From the NCBI RefSeq assembly GCF_001552535.1, contig NZ_BCRJ01000058.1, positions 1-64,000 on the forward strand: DNA of 64,000 bases, read 5' to 3'. Shown here one piece after another: positions 53,077 through 62,409 of the stretch. The notes below the pieces were generated by a model, which worked only from the letters and a program-made list of their open reading frames with translations, searched no databases and was not told where the DNA came from. This DNA is from Nocardioides jensenii JCM 1364 = NBRC 14755. GTDB taxonomy: Bacteria; Actinomycetota; Actinomycetes; Propionibacteriales; Nocardioidaceae. A program made the translations under genes and the position numbers. Each line of letters starts with the position of its first letter. Position 1 is the stretch's first letter.

Positions 53077-55929
53077 TCAGCGGATCGAGGTCGGCCAGAC
53101 CTGACCGCTGACGCGCTGCGCCGGGACGATCGGCGTACGCCCCAGGTCGTCGAGCAGCGCGATGACGGGTGCCGGATCGAAGTTCATCCAGCCGGGGGCA
53201 CCGTCGATCACCCGGAGGGCGCTCCCCCAGGTCTCCAACGCGTCGCGATGCCATCCGGCGTCGCGCTGCACGGTGCCCAGCGTGGTCAGCAGCAGGACCT
53301 CTCCCTGGACGTTGCCCAACGACCGGTGGATGTCGATCGCCTCGACCAAGGTCTTGCTCGCCTCGGGAAACGCGCCACGGAACGCCTGCACCATCGCCAA
53401 CGTGTCGAGGCCGTTGGCCTCCCCGAGCAGATTGCCGTGGCGACGGTAGCCAGCCACCGCCTCCTCGGCATACCGGATCGCCACGTCGAGTCGCCCTTCC
53501 ATGGCGTGCGCCCAGGCCAGGTTGTTCAGGGTGGCGGTGTCGCGCTCGCCGTCTCCGTCGCGGACGCGCATGTCCAGGGCGGTCTCCAGCAGCGAGATCC
53601 CCTCAGCCATGCGCGTACTCGTGACCAGGTTCATGCCGATCCTGGACAGCGCGAAGATCTCGCCCTCGAGGTCGTCGGCCCGCACCATCTGCGCGTGGGC
53701 CCGCTCGTAGGCGCCGTGAGCCTCGTCGAGCCGCCCGGACCGATTCAGTGCGCCGCCCAACTGGGCCTCGGCGAGACCGATCATGCGGGGGTCACCGTCG
53801 AGCTCGGCCGCGCGGACGTGGGTCCGACACACGGCGATCTGTCCGGCATTGTCCCGGAGCAACGTGAGCCGCTCGCACAAGCTGGGTGCCAGCTCTGCGA
53901 CGAGCCTGTGCGCCCCGGACTCGACGGCATCGGCGATCAGCACGGACAGGCTGCGGTGGTGGGCCGACAACCATTCGTACGCCGCCCTCGGGGTCTCGAA
54001 CTCCTGCGGGGTCATCCCGGGTGCCGGGTCCCGCAGCTCGAGGTTGATGCGTGCCGGCTGGAGAGCGTCGCGTGCGTTGCGCGCGCTGTGGACGTACCAG
54101 CTCTGCAACCGCTCGACACCGTCGACCTTCTCGCGTGCAGCGGTCGCCTCCTCCAGCCGGCTGAGCGCATAGAGGCGGGTGAGGTCGTGGATCTGGTGCC
54201 AGCCCGGCCATCCGACGCTGAGCAGGCTGCTGTCGGTCAGCCGGTCCAGCAGCCCGGCGGCCTCGCGTTCGTCGACCCCGGCCAACGCCGCCGCACCGGG
54301 CGCGCTGACGAATCCGCATCTCTGCAGGCCCAGGAGACGGAACATCCGCGCAGCGGGCTCGTCGAGCTGCTTGTAGGACCAGTCGTGCACGGCTCGGATG
54401 CTGGTCTCCTCTCCCGCGCTGAGCAGGTCGAGCCGGGACCGCTCGTCACGCAGCTGCTCGTTGAGCTGCGTCACGGCGTAGGCATGGTCACGACCGGCCC
54501 GCTCGGCGGCCACCGCCAGCGCGAGCGGCAGGTGACCACACAGTCCGGCCAGCTCGGTGAGGTCAGCGGTCTCTGCCTCCCGGCCGAATCGGCTCCTCAG
54601 GAGTGCCACCGCCTCCTGGTCGCTCATCGCCCCCAGCATCAGGCGTGGAACCCCCTCACGGGCGGTCAGCCCTCGAAGCTGGCTCCGGCTGGTGATCACG
54701 ACGGTGGCGCCGTTGCCGGGAAGCAGCGGCCTGAGCTGAGCGCTGTCGCGAGCGTCGTCGAGCACCAGGAGCACCCGACGCTCAGTGGTCTCGGTGCGCA
54801 ACAGCGCCGAGCGGTCGGCGATGCCCTCGGGGACGCGATGGCCCGCCACGCCCAGCCCACGGAGCAGCTCGGCCAACGCTTCGGCATGCGTCAGTGGGGG
54901 CCCGGCACCGTTGCCCCCGAGATTCACGAACAACTGCCCGTCGGGAAAGCGTGACTCGTTGCGTCGCGCCCAGTTCAACACCAGGGAGGTCTTGCCCACG
55001 CCGCCCGGTCCGGTCACGGCCGCGATTCCCGGAGGCGCCACGTCGAGCACCTCAGTGGGCTCGACCGGGGTCGTCCTCGCGGCGAGCAGCGTGTCCAGGG
55101 CCGCGGTCTCCGCAACCCGCCCGATGAACCGGGCCACCTGCATCGGCAGCTGACGGGGGGTGGGCCCGCCGCCGGTCGAGGCGTCGTCGTACTCCTGGGA
55201 CTGCAACGGCTCGCGCAGCAACACCTGATGCATCTGCTGCAGCTCGGCGCTCGGGTCGGTGCCGAGCTCCTCGCTCAACAGCTGACGGAGGTCGTCGTAC
55301 CTCTCGAGCGCCTCGGCGCGGCGGCCCGAGCCGTGCAGGGCGCGCAGCTGGAGCAACCACAGCGACTCGCGCAGCGGATGTTGCTCGACCAGGGCACGGA
55401 GCTCCCCCAGCCAACGGGCCTGCCGACCCGTCGCGAGGTCGAGGTCGACGAGCCGTTCGAGGGCGAGCAGTCTCTGCTCCACGAGCCGGGGCAGCTCGTG
55501 CCGCTCGATCCAGTCCGAGAGCTGCTCTCCGAACGGTTCGGCCACCCACAGTCCGAGGGCCTGGCGCAGGCGGTGCTCCTCGTGTGTCGAGCCCTCCCCG
55601 GCTACCGGATCGAGCGCATCGAGGAAGCGGAGCACGTCAACCGCATCGCGCGGCACCTGCAGGGTGTAGCCGGAGGATCCCGTGGTGATGAGGTCGTGGC
55701 CGACGACGGAGCGCAGTCGGGCCACACAGGTGTGCAGGCTGCCGCTGAGGCGCTGTGGGGGCGGATCCCCCCAGATGCCCCTGCCCAGGGTCTCGGCCGA
55801 GACGGCCCGTCCCGGGCTCAGGGCGAGCAGCGCGAGAAGGGCACGCAACCGGCGACCGGGCAGAGCGAGGTCGACGCCGTCGCGAAGCACCCGGACCCGC
55901 CCGAACATCCGGATGTCGATCTGACTCAT
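53077..55929 (-). CDS. AfsR/SARP-type regulator with NB-ARC and TPR domains
   Basis: A 950-residue regulator. An OmpR-like DNA-binding domain (about 1-95, MFGRVRVLRDGVDLALPGRRLRALLALL) and a bacterial transcriptional activation domain (about 100-250) form the SARP part. An NB-ARC NTPase follows, with Walker A TGPGGVGKTSL near 310 and VLLVLDDARD, and TPR-like repeats occupy the last about 300 residues. Such proteins control secondary metabolism or development. Start at 55929 (MSQIDIRMF) follows GGGGGCGAG. No target cluster is apparent nearby. Confidence 0.88.
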   Translation of the reverse strand: MSQIDIRMFGRVRVLRDGVDLALPGRRLRALLALLALSPGRAVSAETLGRGIWGDPPPQRLSGSLHTCVARLRSVVGHDLITTGSSGYTLQVPRDAVDVLRFLDALDPVAGEGSTHEEHRLRQALGLWVAEPFGEQLSDWIERHELPRLVEQRLLALERLVDLDLATGRQARWLGELRALVEQHPLRESLWLLQLRALHGSGRRAEALERYDDLRQLLSEELGTDPSAELQQMHQVLLREPLQSQEYDDASTGGGPTPRQLPMQVARFIGRVAETAALDTLLAARTTPVEPTEVLDVAPPGIAAVTGPGGVGKTSLVLNWARRNESRFPDGQLFVNLGGNGAGPPLTHAEALAELLRGLGVAGHRVPEGIADRSALLRTETTERRVLLVLDDARDSAQLRPLLPGNGATVVITSRSQLRGLTAREGVPRLMLGAMSDQEAVALLRSRFGREAETADLTELAGLCGHLPLALAVAAERAGRDHAYAVTQLNEQLRDERSRLDLLSAGEETSIRAVHDWSYKQLDEPAARMFRLLGLQRCGFVSAPGAAALAGVDEREAAGLLDRLTDSSLLSVGWPGWHQIHDLTRLYALSRLEEATAAREKVDGVERLQSWYVHSARNARDALQPARINLELRDPAPGMTPQEFETPRAAYEWLSAHHRSLSVLIADAVESGAHRLVAELAPSLCERLTLLRDNAGQIAVCRTHVRAAELDGDPRMIGLAEAQLGGALNRSGRLDEAHGAYERAHAQMVRADDLEGEIFALSRIGMNLVTSTRMAEGISLLETALDMRVRDGDGERDTATLNNLAWAHAMEGRLDVAIRYAEEAVAGYRRHGNLLGEANGLDTLAMVQAFRGAFPEASKTLVEAIDIHRSLGNVQGEVLLLTTLGTVQRDAGWHRDALETWGSALRVIDGAPGWMNFDPAPVIALLDDLGRTPIVPAQRVSGQVWPTSIR

Positions 55930-56185
55930 CTCGCCCCCGAGTGCGCTCGGCTGTGGGGAGAGCCCCACCGCTCCGACCTCGACGGTAGCCCCGATCGGTG
56001 CCGAGGGCCACCGCCTTGTCGGCCTGGCCGCGTCTCGCGCACCCTTCGTGGTGGTGGTCCAACGTGCCGGGGTGACACTCGTGATCCGCCCCCGCCCGGG
56101 CTGGTTGCCGGACGACCTGCTGCCGATGCTGTTGATGCGACTGCCCGCCTGAGCCAGGTCGCTCGGGCAGGCCGCGGTCAGGACG

Positions 56186-56674
56186 TCAGGACGTCAGGTC
56201 CAGGAACATCACGTGCAGGCCGACGTACCCGTGACTCCTCGAGTGGAACGCCCCGGGCACGGTGCCGATGATCTCGAAACCGAGGTCGCTCCACAGGTTG
56301 ACCGCGGCGATGTTGCTCTCGACCACGGCATTGAACTGGATGCCGCGGAAGCCGAGCCGACGGTGCCAGGTGATCACGTGCTCCCCCAGCTGGCGGCCCA
56401 CGCCATGACCGCGCGCCGCGTCACTGACCATGAAGCTGGCCGTCCCGATGTGAGCGCCCCCAGACGGGCGGTTGGGGCCCATCTTCGCGGTGCCGAGGAT
56501 CCGCCCTTCCTCCTCGAGGACGACGGTGCGTCCGGGAGGCGGCTCCAACCAGAGCGCGCGCCCCTGGTCGGAGGTCAGGTCGGTGGGGTAGGCGTAGGTG
56601 TCGCCTTCATGGACGACCGCCTCGAGGATCGGCCAGATCTCAGCCCAGTCCTCGGCTGTGGCCTCACGGATCAT
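56186..56674 (-). CDS. GNAT family N-acetyltransferase
   Basis: A 162-residue GNAT enzyme (MIREATAEDWAEIWPILEAVV, acetyl-CoA loop DAARGHGVGRQLGEHVI, and VVESNIAAVNLWSDLGFEIIGTVPGAF). Its ATG overlaps the stop of the DinB-like gene. Resembles small-molecule or phosphinothricin-type acetyltransferases; the acceptor is unknown. Confidence 0.85.
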   Translation of the reverse strand: MIREATAEDWAEIWPILEAVVHEGDTYAYPTDLTSDQGRALWLEPPPGRTVVLEEEGRILGTAKMGPNRPSGGAHIGTASFMVSDAARGHGVGRQLGEHVITWHRRLGFRGIQFNAVVESNIAAVNLWSDLGFEIIGTVPGAFHSRSHGYVGLHVMFLDLTS

Positions 56675-57204
56675 TCGCCGGTCGCGCCGTCGATCGACTG
56701 CCGGATCAGGTCGGCATGGCCGTTGTGGCGGGCATACTCCTCGATCATGTGCGTGATGATCCAACGCAGGCTGAACTGGACGCCGCGCCTGCTGCTCGCC
56801 CGGGCGGAGAGGGTGTCGAGCCCGCCGTCGGCCAGAGCCCGGTCGATCAGCTCGTCGGACTCGGCGATGTGGCCGTCGAGCAACGCACGGAGCTGCTCGG
56901 GGGTGTCGTCGCGGGCGGTGTGCCACTCCCAGTCGGAGTCGGCGTCCCAGTCGACGCTGGCCCACGGCTCGGCGTACTCGGCGCCGTGCAGCACACAGGA
57001 GAACCACCAGTGCTCGTTGAAGGCGACGTGCTTGACCATGCCGCCCAGCGTCATGTCCGAGGGAGCCAGCGGCTGGTTGAGCTGTTCCTGCGTGAGGCCG
57101 TCGGTCTTCCTCAGCAGGGTCGCGCGGTGGTAGTCGAGGAAACCGCGCAGCGTGGCCGCTTCGTCGGCGGCCAGGGGCGGGTCGACGCGTTCGATCGAGG
57201 TCAT
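56671..57204 (-). CDS. DinB superfamily protein (DUF664-like)
   Basis: A 177-residue four-helix-bundle protein with three candidate metal-binding histidines (MVKHVAFNEHWW; ITHMIEEYARHNGHADLIRQ). The family includes thiol-dependent S-transferases using mycothiol or bacillithiol, consistent with mca in this chromosome. Start at 57204 (MTSIERVDPP). Confidence 0.82.
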   Translation of the reverse strand: MTSIERVDPPLAADEAATLRGFLDYHRATLLRKTDGLTQEQLNQPLAPSDMTLGGMVKHVAFNEHWWFSCVLHGAEYAEPWASVDWDADSDWEWHTARDDTPEQLRALLDGHIAESDELIDRALADGGLDTLSARASSRRGVQFSLRWIITHMIEEYARHNGHADLIRQSIDGATGE

Positions 57205-57267
57205 GGCCTCACCGTAGCGGCGTCGCCCCACGACGGACACCGCCTTTTCGGTGCGCTCCCAGGGCGA

Positions 57268-58002
57268 TCAGCGGGCCGGAGAACGATCGGTGATGCAGTA
57301 CGACGACCCGGCGGGATCGCGCAGCACCGTCCACCCCGGATGCTCGGCCAGCAGCTGGGCACCGAGTCCGGCATGGCGGCGCACCTCGGCAGCTCGGTCG
57401 TCGCTGGCCAGGTCGAAGTGCGCCCGGACCTCGCCGGACCTCTCACCCAGCCGCTGGAGCAGCAGCCGCAGCGGGATGCTGCCCGGACGCTCCAACGCCG
57501 TGAACTCGTCGTCCTCGGGCAGCGGATCGAGCGGCCAACCGGTGAGCGCCTCCCAGAACGCGCACTCCCGGTCGTAGGCCGACGCCGGAATGTCGAGGCA
57601 GACCTGGTCGACGACGCTGGCCGTGCCGTCCGGCCAGACCGCGGGCGCCGCACGGCCTGAGCACGGGTGCTCGACGAAGCAGAACACGAACCCACCCGGG
57701 GACCGCAGCACCACGTAGCCGTGGTCGGCCACCGTGGTCGCGCCGAGCGCCTCAGCCACGCCGGCGGCGGCGCGTGCGTCACTCACGTGCAGGTCGAGGT
57801 GGAGGCCGGCGGCGCCGTCACCGAGCCGCTGCGCCCGCAGGTGGGAGTCACCCGTCGCTGGCACGAGCGTGGCGAACTCGTTGCGCGCGCCGCGTGGCGC
57901 CGAGACCCGGTAGCCGGTGACCTCGCTCCAGAACATCACGCCCGACTCGTAGGACGACCACGGCAGGTCGAGGAACGCTGAGATCCAGAACGGTGAGCCC
58001 AT
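57268..58002 (-). CDS. VOC/glyoxalase-like protein with two repeats
   Basis: A 244-residue protein made of two vicinal-oxygen-chelate halves (about 1-120 and 125-244), each with HLDLHVSD- or HFDLASDD-type strands and SPGGFVFCF- or DPAGSSYCI-type ends. Probably binds or breaks down a small toxic compound. ATG at 58002, divergent from the YchJ-like gene by 17 bp. Confidence 0.8.
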   Translation of the reverse strand: MGSPFWISAFLDLPWSSYESGVMFWSEVTGYRVSAPRGARNEFATLVPATGDSHLRAQRLGDGAAGLHLDLHVSDARAAAGVAEALGATTVADHGYVVLRSPGGFVFCFVEHPCSGRAAPAVWPDGTASVVDQVCLDIPASAYDRECAFWEALTGWPLDPLPEDDEFTALERPGSIPLRLLLQRLGERSGEVRAHFDLASDDRAAEVRRHAGLGAQLLAEHPGWTVLRDPAGSSYCITDRSPAR

Positions 58003-58019
58003 GCCGCTACGGTACGAGC

Positions 58020-58400
58020 ATGTTCGGTGTCGAGGTGTGCCTGTGCGGTTCCGGCTCGTCGTACGACGGATGCTGTGGCCGGTTGCACCGCGGATCAGAG
58101 CAGGCCGAGACCGCGGAGGAGCTGATGCGCTCGCGGTACGTCGCCTACGCGGTCGGCGACCTCGACTACGTCTTCCGCACCTGGCATCCCCGCACCCGAC
58201 CGGCGGACCCGAGGCCGCAGCCAGGCACCACCTGGACCGGCCTCGAGATCGTGGATGTCGTGGCCGGTGGACCCGCCGACTCCTCCGGCATCGTTGAGTT
58301 CCGCGCGCACTTCCGCACGCCGGCCGGCGACGACGTGCTCCACGAGCGCAGCACCTTCGAGCGTCGCGCCGGTCGCTGGTTCTACCTGACCGCTGACTGA
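58020..58400 (+). CDS. YchJ family protein (UPF0225) with SEC-C-like motif
   Basis: A 126-residue protein with the N-terminal zinc motif CLCGSGSSYDGCCGR and a following NTF2-like domain (MRSRYVAYAVGDLDYVFRTWHPRTRP). A complete, normal-length YchJ member of unknown function. ATG at 58020. Confidence 0.88.
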   Translation: MFGVEVCLCGSGSSYDGCCGRLHRGSEQAETAEELMRSRYVAYAVGDLDYVFRTWHPRTRPADPRPQPGTTWTGLEIVDVVAGGPADSSGIVEFRAHFRTPAGDDVLHERSTFERRAGRWFYLTAD

Positions 58401-58418
58401 GCTGCCTCAGGACCCGCC

Positions 58419-59042
58419 CTACTGCCAGCGGGAGCCGACCTCGACGGGCTCGGACGCACCTCCGGTCAACTCGGCGACCTGGGCGACGAAGGCGTCCGAC
58501 GACCCGGCAGGCACGCCGAGCAGCAGCGTCACCGAAGCGCCGTACGCGACGTCGAGCACAGCGATGCCGCGCGAGCGCAGCTCTGTCTCGAGGCGTCCGG
58601 CGTCCGCATGACCGACGACCAGTGAGTGCTCGATGACCAAGCAGCGTTGTCGAGTGCCCACCTCATCGAGGGCCGCGCGCACCGCGTCGCCGTACGCCCG
58701 CACCAGCCCGCCCGCGCCCAGGAGCACGCCACCGAACCAGCGGGTCACGACCACCGCCACGTCGGAGACCTCGCGTCCGCGCAGCACCTCCAGCATCGGT
58801 GCGCCAGCGGTGCCGGCCGGTTCGCCGTCGTCGGAGGACCGCTGCACGTCTCCGGTCGGACCGAGCACGAACGCCGAGCAGTGGTGCCGCGCATCCCAGT
58901 GCTGCTTGCGGGCACGCTCCACCACCGCGCGCGCGGCCGCCTCGTCGGCAACCCGCTCGACCTCGCACAGGAACCGCGATCGCCTGACCTCGATCTCCGC
59001 GCTGCCGTTGCGCGCGACGGTCAGGTAGGAGGAGGCGCTCAC
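58419..59042 (-). CDS. YigZ/IMPACT family protein
   Basis: A 207-residue UPF0029 protein. The N-terminal domain has RSRFLCEVERV, HHCSAFVLG, SDDGEPAGTAGAPML and VVVTRWFGGVLLGAGGLVRAY. A small C-terminal ferredoxin-like domain follows. Relatives act in translation control or proline peptide handling. GTG at 59042 overlaps the stop of the TSUP gene upstream (GTGA). Confidence 0.88.
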   Translation of the reverse strand: MSASSYLTVARNGSAEIEVRRSRFLCEVERVADEAAARAVVERARKQHWDARHHCSAFVLGPTGDVQRSSDDGEPAGTAGAPMLEVLRGREVSDVAVVVTRWFGGVLLGAGGLVRAYGDAVRAALDEVGTRQRCLVIEHSLVVGHADAGRLETELRSRGIAVLDVAYGASVTLLLGVPAGSSDAFVAQVAELTGGASEPVEVGSRWQ

Positions 59043-59821
59043 GACCACACCCCGAGCACGTCGCCGCCGATCTTGATGATGAAGGCGGAGACCACGACCA
59101 CGAAGAAGGCCCGCACGAACCCGGCGCCCTTGGCGACCGCGACGCGCGCCCCGAGGTAGCCGCCCACGAGATTGGCCAGGCCCATCAACAGCCCGATCTT
59201 CCACATCACCGCGCCCTGGGGGATGAAGATCACCAGGGAGGCCACATTGGTCGCCCAGTTGGCCAGCTTCGCCTTCGCTGAGGCCTCGAGGAAGTTGTAG
59301 CCGAGCAGCCCGACCAGCGTGAACACGAAGAACGAGCCCGTGCCCGGGCCGAGGGCGCCGTCGTAGAAGCCGATCGCCAACCCGGTCAGTGCGGCCAGGA
59401 TCGTGTGCCGGTGCCCGGCGAAACGCAGCTCGGTCAGCTCACCGACGTCGGGCTTGAACAACACATAGGCACCCACCAGCACCAGGACGACGAGGATGAT
59501 CGGGTTGAACGCCGACTTCGGGATCATCGTGGCCAGCAGCGCGCCGCCCAGGGCGCCGGCGAACGCACACGCCATCAGCGGCAGAAACGTCTTCGGGTCC
59601 GGCCTGATCCGGCGATAGAACGTGGCCGAGCTGACTGTCGTACCGCACACGGAGGCCAGCTTGTTGGTGGCCAGCATCTGCACCGGCGCGGCACCGGGCA
59701 GGCCGATCACCAGGGCCGGGAGCTGAATCAGGCCTCCCCCACCGACCACCGCGTCGACGAAGCCCGCCGCGAGTGCCGCCAGCACCAGGAGACTGATCAC
59801 AGTCACGCTGGGCTCGGGCAC
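59039..59821 (-). CDS. TSUP (TauE/SafE) family permease
   Basis: A 260-residue membrane protein with about eight helices, including the family's AAGFVDAVVGGGGLIQLPAL and GFYDGALGPGTGSFF. Members export sulfite or related sulfur anions or organosulfonates. GTG start at 59821. Co-transcribed with the YigZ-like gene. Confidence 0.88.
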   Translation of the reverse strand: MPEPSVTVISLLVLAALAAGFVDAVVGGGGLIQLPALVIGLPGAAPVQMLATNKLASVCGTTVSSATFYRRIRPDPKTFLPLMACAFAGALGGALLATMIPKSAFNPIILVVLVLVGAYVLFKPDVGELTELRFAGHRHTILAALTGLAIGFYDGALGPGTGSFFVFTLVGLLGYNFLEASAKAKLANWATNVASLVIFIPQGAVMWKIGLLMGLANLVGGYLGARVAVAKGAGFVRAFFVVVVSAFIIKIGGDVLGVWS

Positions 59822-59856
59822 CCGGCCACCCTAGAGCCTGGGCTCCTTGCGGATCT

Positions 59857-59875
59857 CTTGAGGATTCCCTGAAGG
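59857..59875 (+). promoter_or_regulatory. Direct-repeat motif upstream of the TasA-like gene
   Basis: CTTGAGGA-TT-CCCTGAAGG; the half-sites TTGAGG and CTGAAGG are spaced 11 bp apart, the usual layout for an OmpR-family regulator. Nearly the same sequence is at 62323-62339 upstream of the second TasA-like gene. The response regulator gene between them is the probable binder. Confidence 0.55.
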
Positions 59876-59966
59876 CGGGCCGCGCCTCGGCTTGAGTTCC
59901 GGACGGCAGTGTTCTGGTTGTCAAGAAAACGACCAGCGGGGCTGGTCCTTCCAGAAGGAACACACC

Positions 59967-60587
59967 ATGCGCAGCAACAAGTCCGGCCGCAAGAACTCCG
60001 TCAAGCTCCTCGCCTCCGCCGCCCTCGTGGTCGCGGCCGCCGGAGTTGCCGGGCTCGGCACCTACGGCTCGTTCACCTCCAGCACCGCGGCCAGCACCAA
60101 CGTCGGCTCCGGCACCGTCAAGCTCGACATGTCGAACCAGGCCACCCGCGGGCTCGACGTCGCGGTCACCAACATGGTGCCCGCCGACACCGCCCAGCGC
60201 GCCGTCCAGCTGACCCGCTCAGCCACCTCCGAGGCGTTCGGTGCCCTGACCCTGAAGACCACGATGACCACCGACAACCTGCTCAAGACCGGCGCGGACG
60301 GCCTCAAGCTGCAGATCGACGCCTGCTCGTCGCCGTGGACGAAGGCTGCCACGACGAACGACCTGACCTGCACCGGCACCACGACCTCGGTCCTCGCAGC
60401 CGGCTCGGCCCTGCAGACCAACGTCGCGCTGCCGCAGGCCCTCACCGACCTGAACGGCGCCGCCAAGGTCTCCAACCTGCGGATCCAGCTGTCGCTCCCG
60501 CTGGCCGCCGACAACACCTACCAGACCCTGAGCAACGCGGTGAACTTCGAGTTCACCGCCACCCAGCGCGCCGGCGAGGCCCGCTGA
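59967..60587 (+). CDS. TasA/camelysin-like secreted protein with SipW-type signal
   Basis: A 206-residue exported protein. The N-terminus (KNSVKLLASAALVVAAAGVAGLGTYGSFTSS) is the SipW-dependent signal type found on TasA and camelysin. The mature part is beta-rich, Thr/Ser/Ala-rich, with one Cys pair (DACSSPW, LTCTGTT). TasA-family proteins form extracellular fibres or surface layers. ATG at 59967 follows AGAAGGA. The SipW-like peptidase gene lies 67 bp downstream. Confidence 0.82.
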   Translation: MRSNKSGRKNSVKLLASAALVVAAAGVAGLGTYGSFTSSTAASTNVGSGTVKLDMSNQATRGLDVAVTNMVPADTAQRAVQLTRSATSEAFGALTLKTTMTTDNLLKTGADGLKLQIDACSSPWTKAATTNDLTCTGTTTSVLAAGSALQTNVALPQALTDLNGAAKVSNLRIQLSLPLAADNTYQTLSNAVNFEFTATQRAGEAR

Positions 60588-60654
60588 CCCGGGTGATCCA
60601 CCCCTGACCAGCCCCCTCAGCACCCGACCGGACCACGACGACCAGGAGACGACC

Positions 60655-61581
60655 ATGACCTTCCAGCGACTGCGCACCGCACTCGCCCGGCTGGCCGGCT
60701 TCGCGCTCACCGTGGTCCTGGTCGGGTGCCTGGCGGTCTTCGGGTTGATCGCCCTGGGCCCGCACGTCTTCGGCTACCGGACGGCCACGATGCTGACCGG
60801 CAGCATGGATCCGGGCATCACGCCCGGCGACGTGGTCCTCTCCGTCCCGCAGCCGGCCTCCGAGGTCGAGGTCGGTGACGTGATCAGCTACCACATCCCG
60901 GTCGAGGACCACCGGGTCGAGACGCACCGGGTGGTCGAGGTGATCCACAACGAGAACGGCACCGTCGCCGTTCGCACCCAGGGCGACGCGAACGAGGCTC
61001 CGGATCCGTGGACGGCCACGCTCGACGGCGACACGGTCTGGGAGATGAAGACCGTCGTGCCCTGGATCGGCAACGGCATCCGCGCCCTGCGCACCCCGTT
61101 CGTGCAGGGGAAGATCTTCTGGGCCGCGCTCGGCCTGATGCTCCTGGTCGGCCTCAGCATGATCTGGAGCCGAGACGACGAGGACGACGCACACGTTCCC
61201 ACCGACGCACACGTTCCCACCGAGGAGAGCCCAGAGCCCCGCCGGGCGGCGTACGCCGATGCGCTGGCCAGTCTGTCGGAGGAGCTCGACGACGAGTATG
61301 CCCTCGTCTTCGCCGGCCAGTGGAGCGACCTGCTACCCCGACGAGTCGAGCGGGTGGACGTCACGGTGAGCTCCCGCGAGGTCTCGGACGCCCTGGACGC
61401 CGTGCTCAGCCTGAAGGTCTCCTCGGTCACCGTCGGGGCCTGCGACCTGGCTGATGCTGCGGCCCTCATCGAGGCAGCCGTGCGCGACGAGGACTGGGCC
61501 CTGGCCGACACCGTGGTGTCCCGGATCCCGGACCTGGCCGACCGCAGTCGCGCCGACCTCACCGCCTGCCTGGCCGCGTGA
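60655..61581 (+). CDS. sipW: SipW-like signal peptidase I with C-terminal extension
   Basis: A 308-residue type I signal peptidase of the ER/archaeal (SipW) kind: catalytic Ser50 in MLTGSMDPGI and a His (near 91, VETHRVVEV) in place of the usual Lys, plus QGDANEAPD. Transmembrane helices are near residues 12-35 and 150-168. Beyond the second helix is a cytoplasmic tail of about 130 residues, which ordinary SipW enzymes (about 190) lack; it begins with a duplicated DAHVPT. It probably processes the two neighbouring TasA-like proteins. ATG at 60655. Confidence 0.85.
   Translation: MTFQRLRTALARLAGFALTVVLVGCLAVFGLIALGPHVFGYRTATMLTGSMDPGITPGDVVLSVPQPASEVEVGDVISYHIPVEDHRVETHRVVEVIHNENGTVAVRTQGDANEAPDPWTATLDGDTVWEMKTVVPWIGNGIRALRTPFVQGKIFWAALGLMLLVGLSMIWSRDDEDDAHVPTDAHVPTEESPEPRRAAYADALASLSEELDDEYALVFAGQWSDLLPRRVERVDVTVSSREVSDALDAVLSLKVSSVTVGACDLADAAALIEAAVRDEDWALADTVVSRIPDLADRSRADLTACLAA
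61186..61221 (+). repeat. Perfect 18-bp tandem duplication in sipW
   Basis: Two identical copies of an 18-bp unit (61186-61203, 61204-61221) encode DAHVPT twice in the linker after the second membrane helix. In-frame, so the product is only lengthened; a likely slippage site. Confidence 0.9.
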
Positions 61582-61589
61582 TCCCGGGC

Positions 61590-62303
61590 TCAGCCCGCCG
61601 GCTCCATGCGGTAGCCGACTCCGCGCACGGTCCGGATGAGGCGCCTGCCCTGGGTCTCGCCGAGCTTCCTGCGCAGGTTGCCGACGTGGACCTCCACCAG
61701 ATGGGTGTCACCGGCCCACTCGTTGCCCCACACCGTGCGCAGCAGCGTCTCCCGGCTCCACACCCGGGCCGGCCTGCGGACCAGCTCGGCCAGCAGGTCG
61801 AACTCGATGCGGGTCAGGTCGCGCTCCTCGTCGCCGACCCACACCTGGCGGGCGTCGACGTCGACCTTGACCGCCCCGTGGTGCAGAACCTCATGTGCCT
61901 CGGCTGGCGCCGGGCTGGTCGGGCCGGACGGACTCGTGCGGCGCGGCCGCCTGAAGAGCGCGTTGACCCGCGCCTTCAGCTCACGGGGACTGAACGGCTT
62001 GACCAGGAAGTCGTCGGCACCGGTCTCGAGACCGATCAACCGGTCGATCTCGTCCTCCCGGGCGGTGATCATCACGATGTAGGCGTCGCTGAACTCGCGG
62101 ATCCGGCGACAGGCCTCGATCCCGTCGAAGCCGGGCAGCCCCAGGTCGAGCGTGACCAGGTCGGGGTCGAGCTCGCGCACCCGGTCGACACCGGACGGGC
62201 CGTCAGCGGCCGTGGCGACGATCAGGCCCTGACTGGACAAGGTGTGCTCGATCAGCCCACGGATGTCCTCGTCGTCCTCGATCACCAACGCAGTGCGCTC
62301 CAT
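61590..62303 (-). CDS. OmpR-family response regulator
   Basis: A 237-residue two-domain regulator. The receiver has acidic residues near 10-11 (IEDDED), the phospho-acceptor Asp in VTLDLGLPG and Lys in FLVKPFSPRE. The C-terminal winged helix ends HVGNLRRKLGE...RTVRGVGYR. A linker of about 30 residues is Pro/Ser-rich. No histidine kinase is adjacent, so it is an orphan here. It is convergent with sipW and divergent from the second TasA-like gene. Confidence 0.92.
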   Translation of the reverse strand: MERTALVIEDDEDIRGLIEHTLSSQGLIVATAADGPSGVDRVRELDPDLVTLDLGLPGFDGIEACRRIREFSDAYIVMITAREDEIDRLIGLETGADDFLVKPFSPRELKARVNALFRRPRRTSPSGPTSPAPAEAHEVLHHGAVKVDVDARQVWVGDEERDLTRIEFDLLAELVRRPARVWSRETLLRTVWGNEWAGDTHLVEVHVGNLRRKLGETQGRRLIRTVRGVGYRMEPAG

Positions 62304-62322
62304 GCCCCGATCATGCCACCGA

Positions 62323-62339
62323 CTTGAGGAAACCTTGAG
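62323..62339 (+). promoter_or_regulatory. Direct-repeat motif in the response-regulator divergent promoter
   Basis: CTTGAGGA-AA-CCTTGAG: TTGAGG and TTGAG half-sites 11 bp apart, matching 59857-59875. Located just upstream of the regulator's own start and about 70 bp before the second TasA-like gene. Confidence 0.55.
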
Positions 62340-62409
62340 CCACGCACCCGGTGCCCTTGAACCTGTTCGACCAGACTGGACTCACACCCCCTCACAGACA
62401 CTTGGACCG

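Noticed and set aside
55985-56152. Plausible-looking short peptide frame (ends DDLLPMLLMRLPA) between the AfsR-like gene and the GNAT gene
   Set aside because: No usable start codon in frame until a GTG run near 56048; at most a gene remnant.
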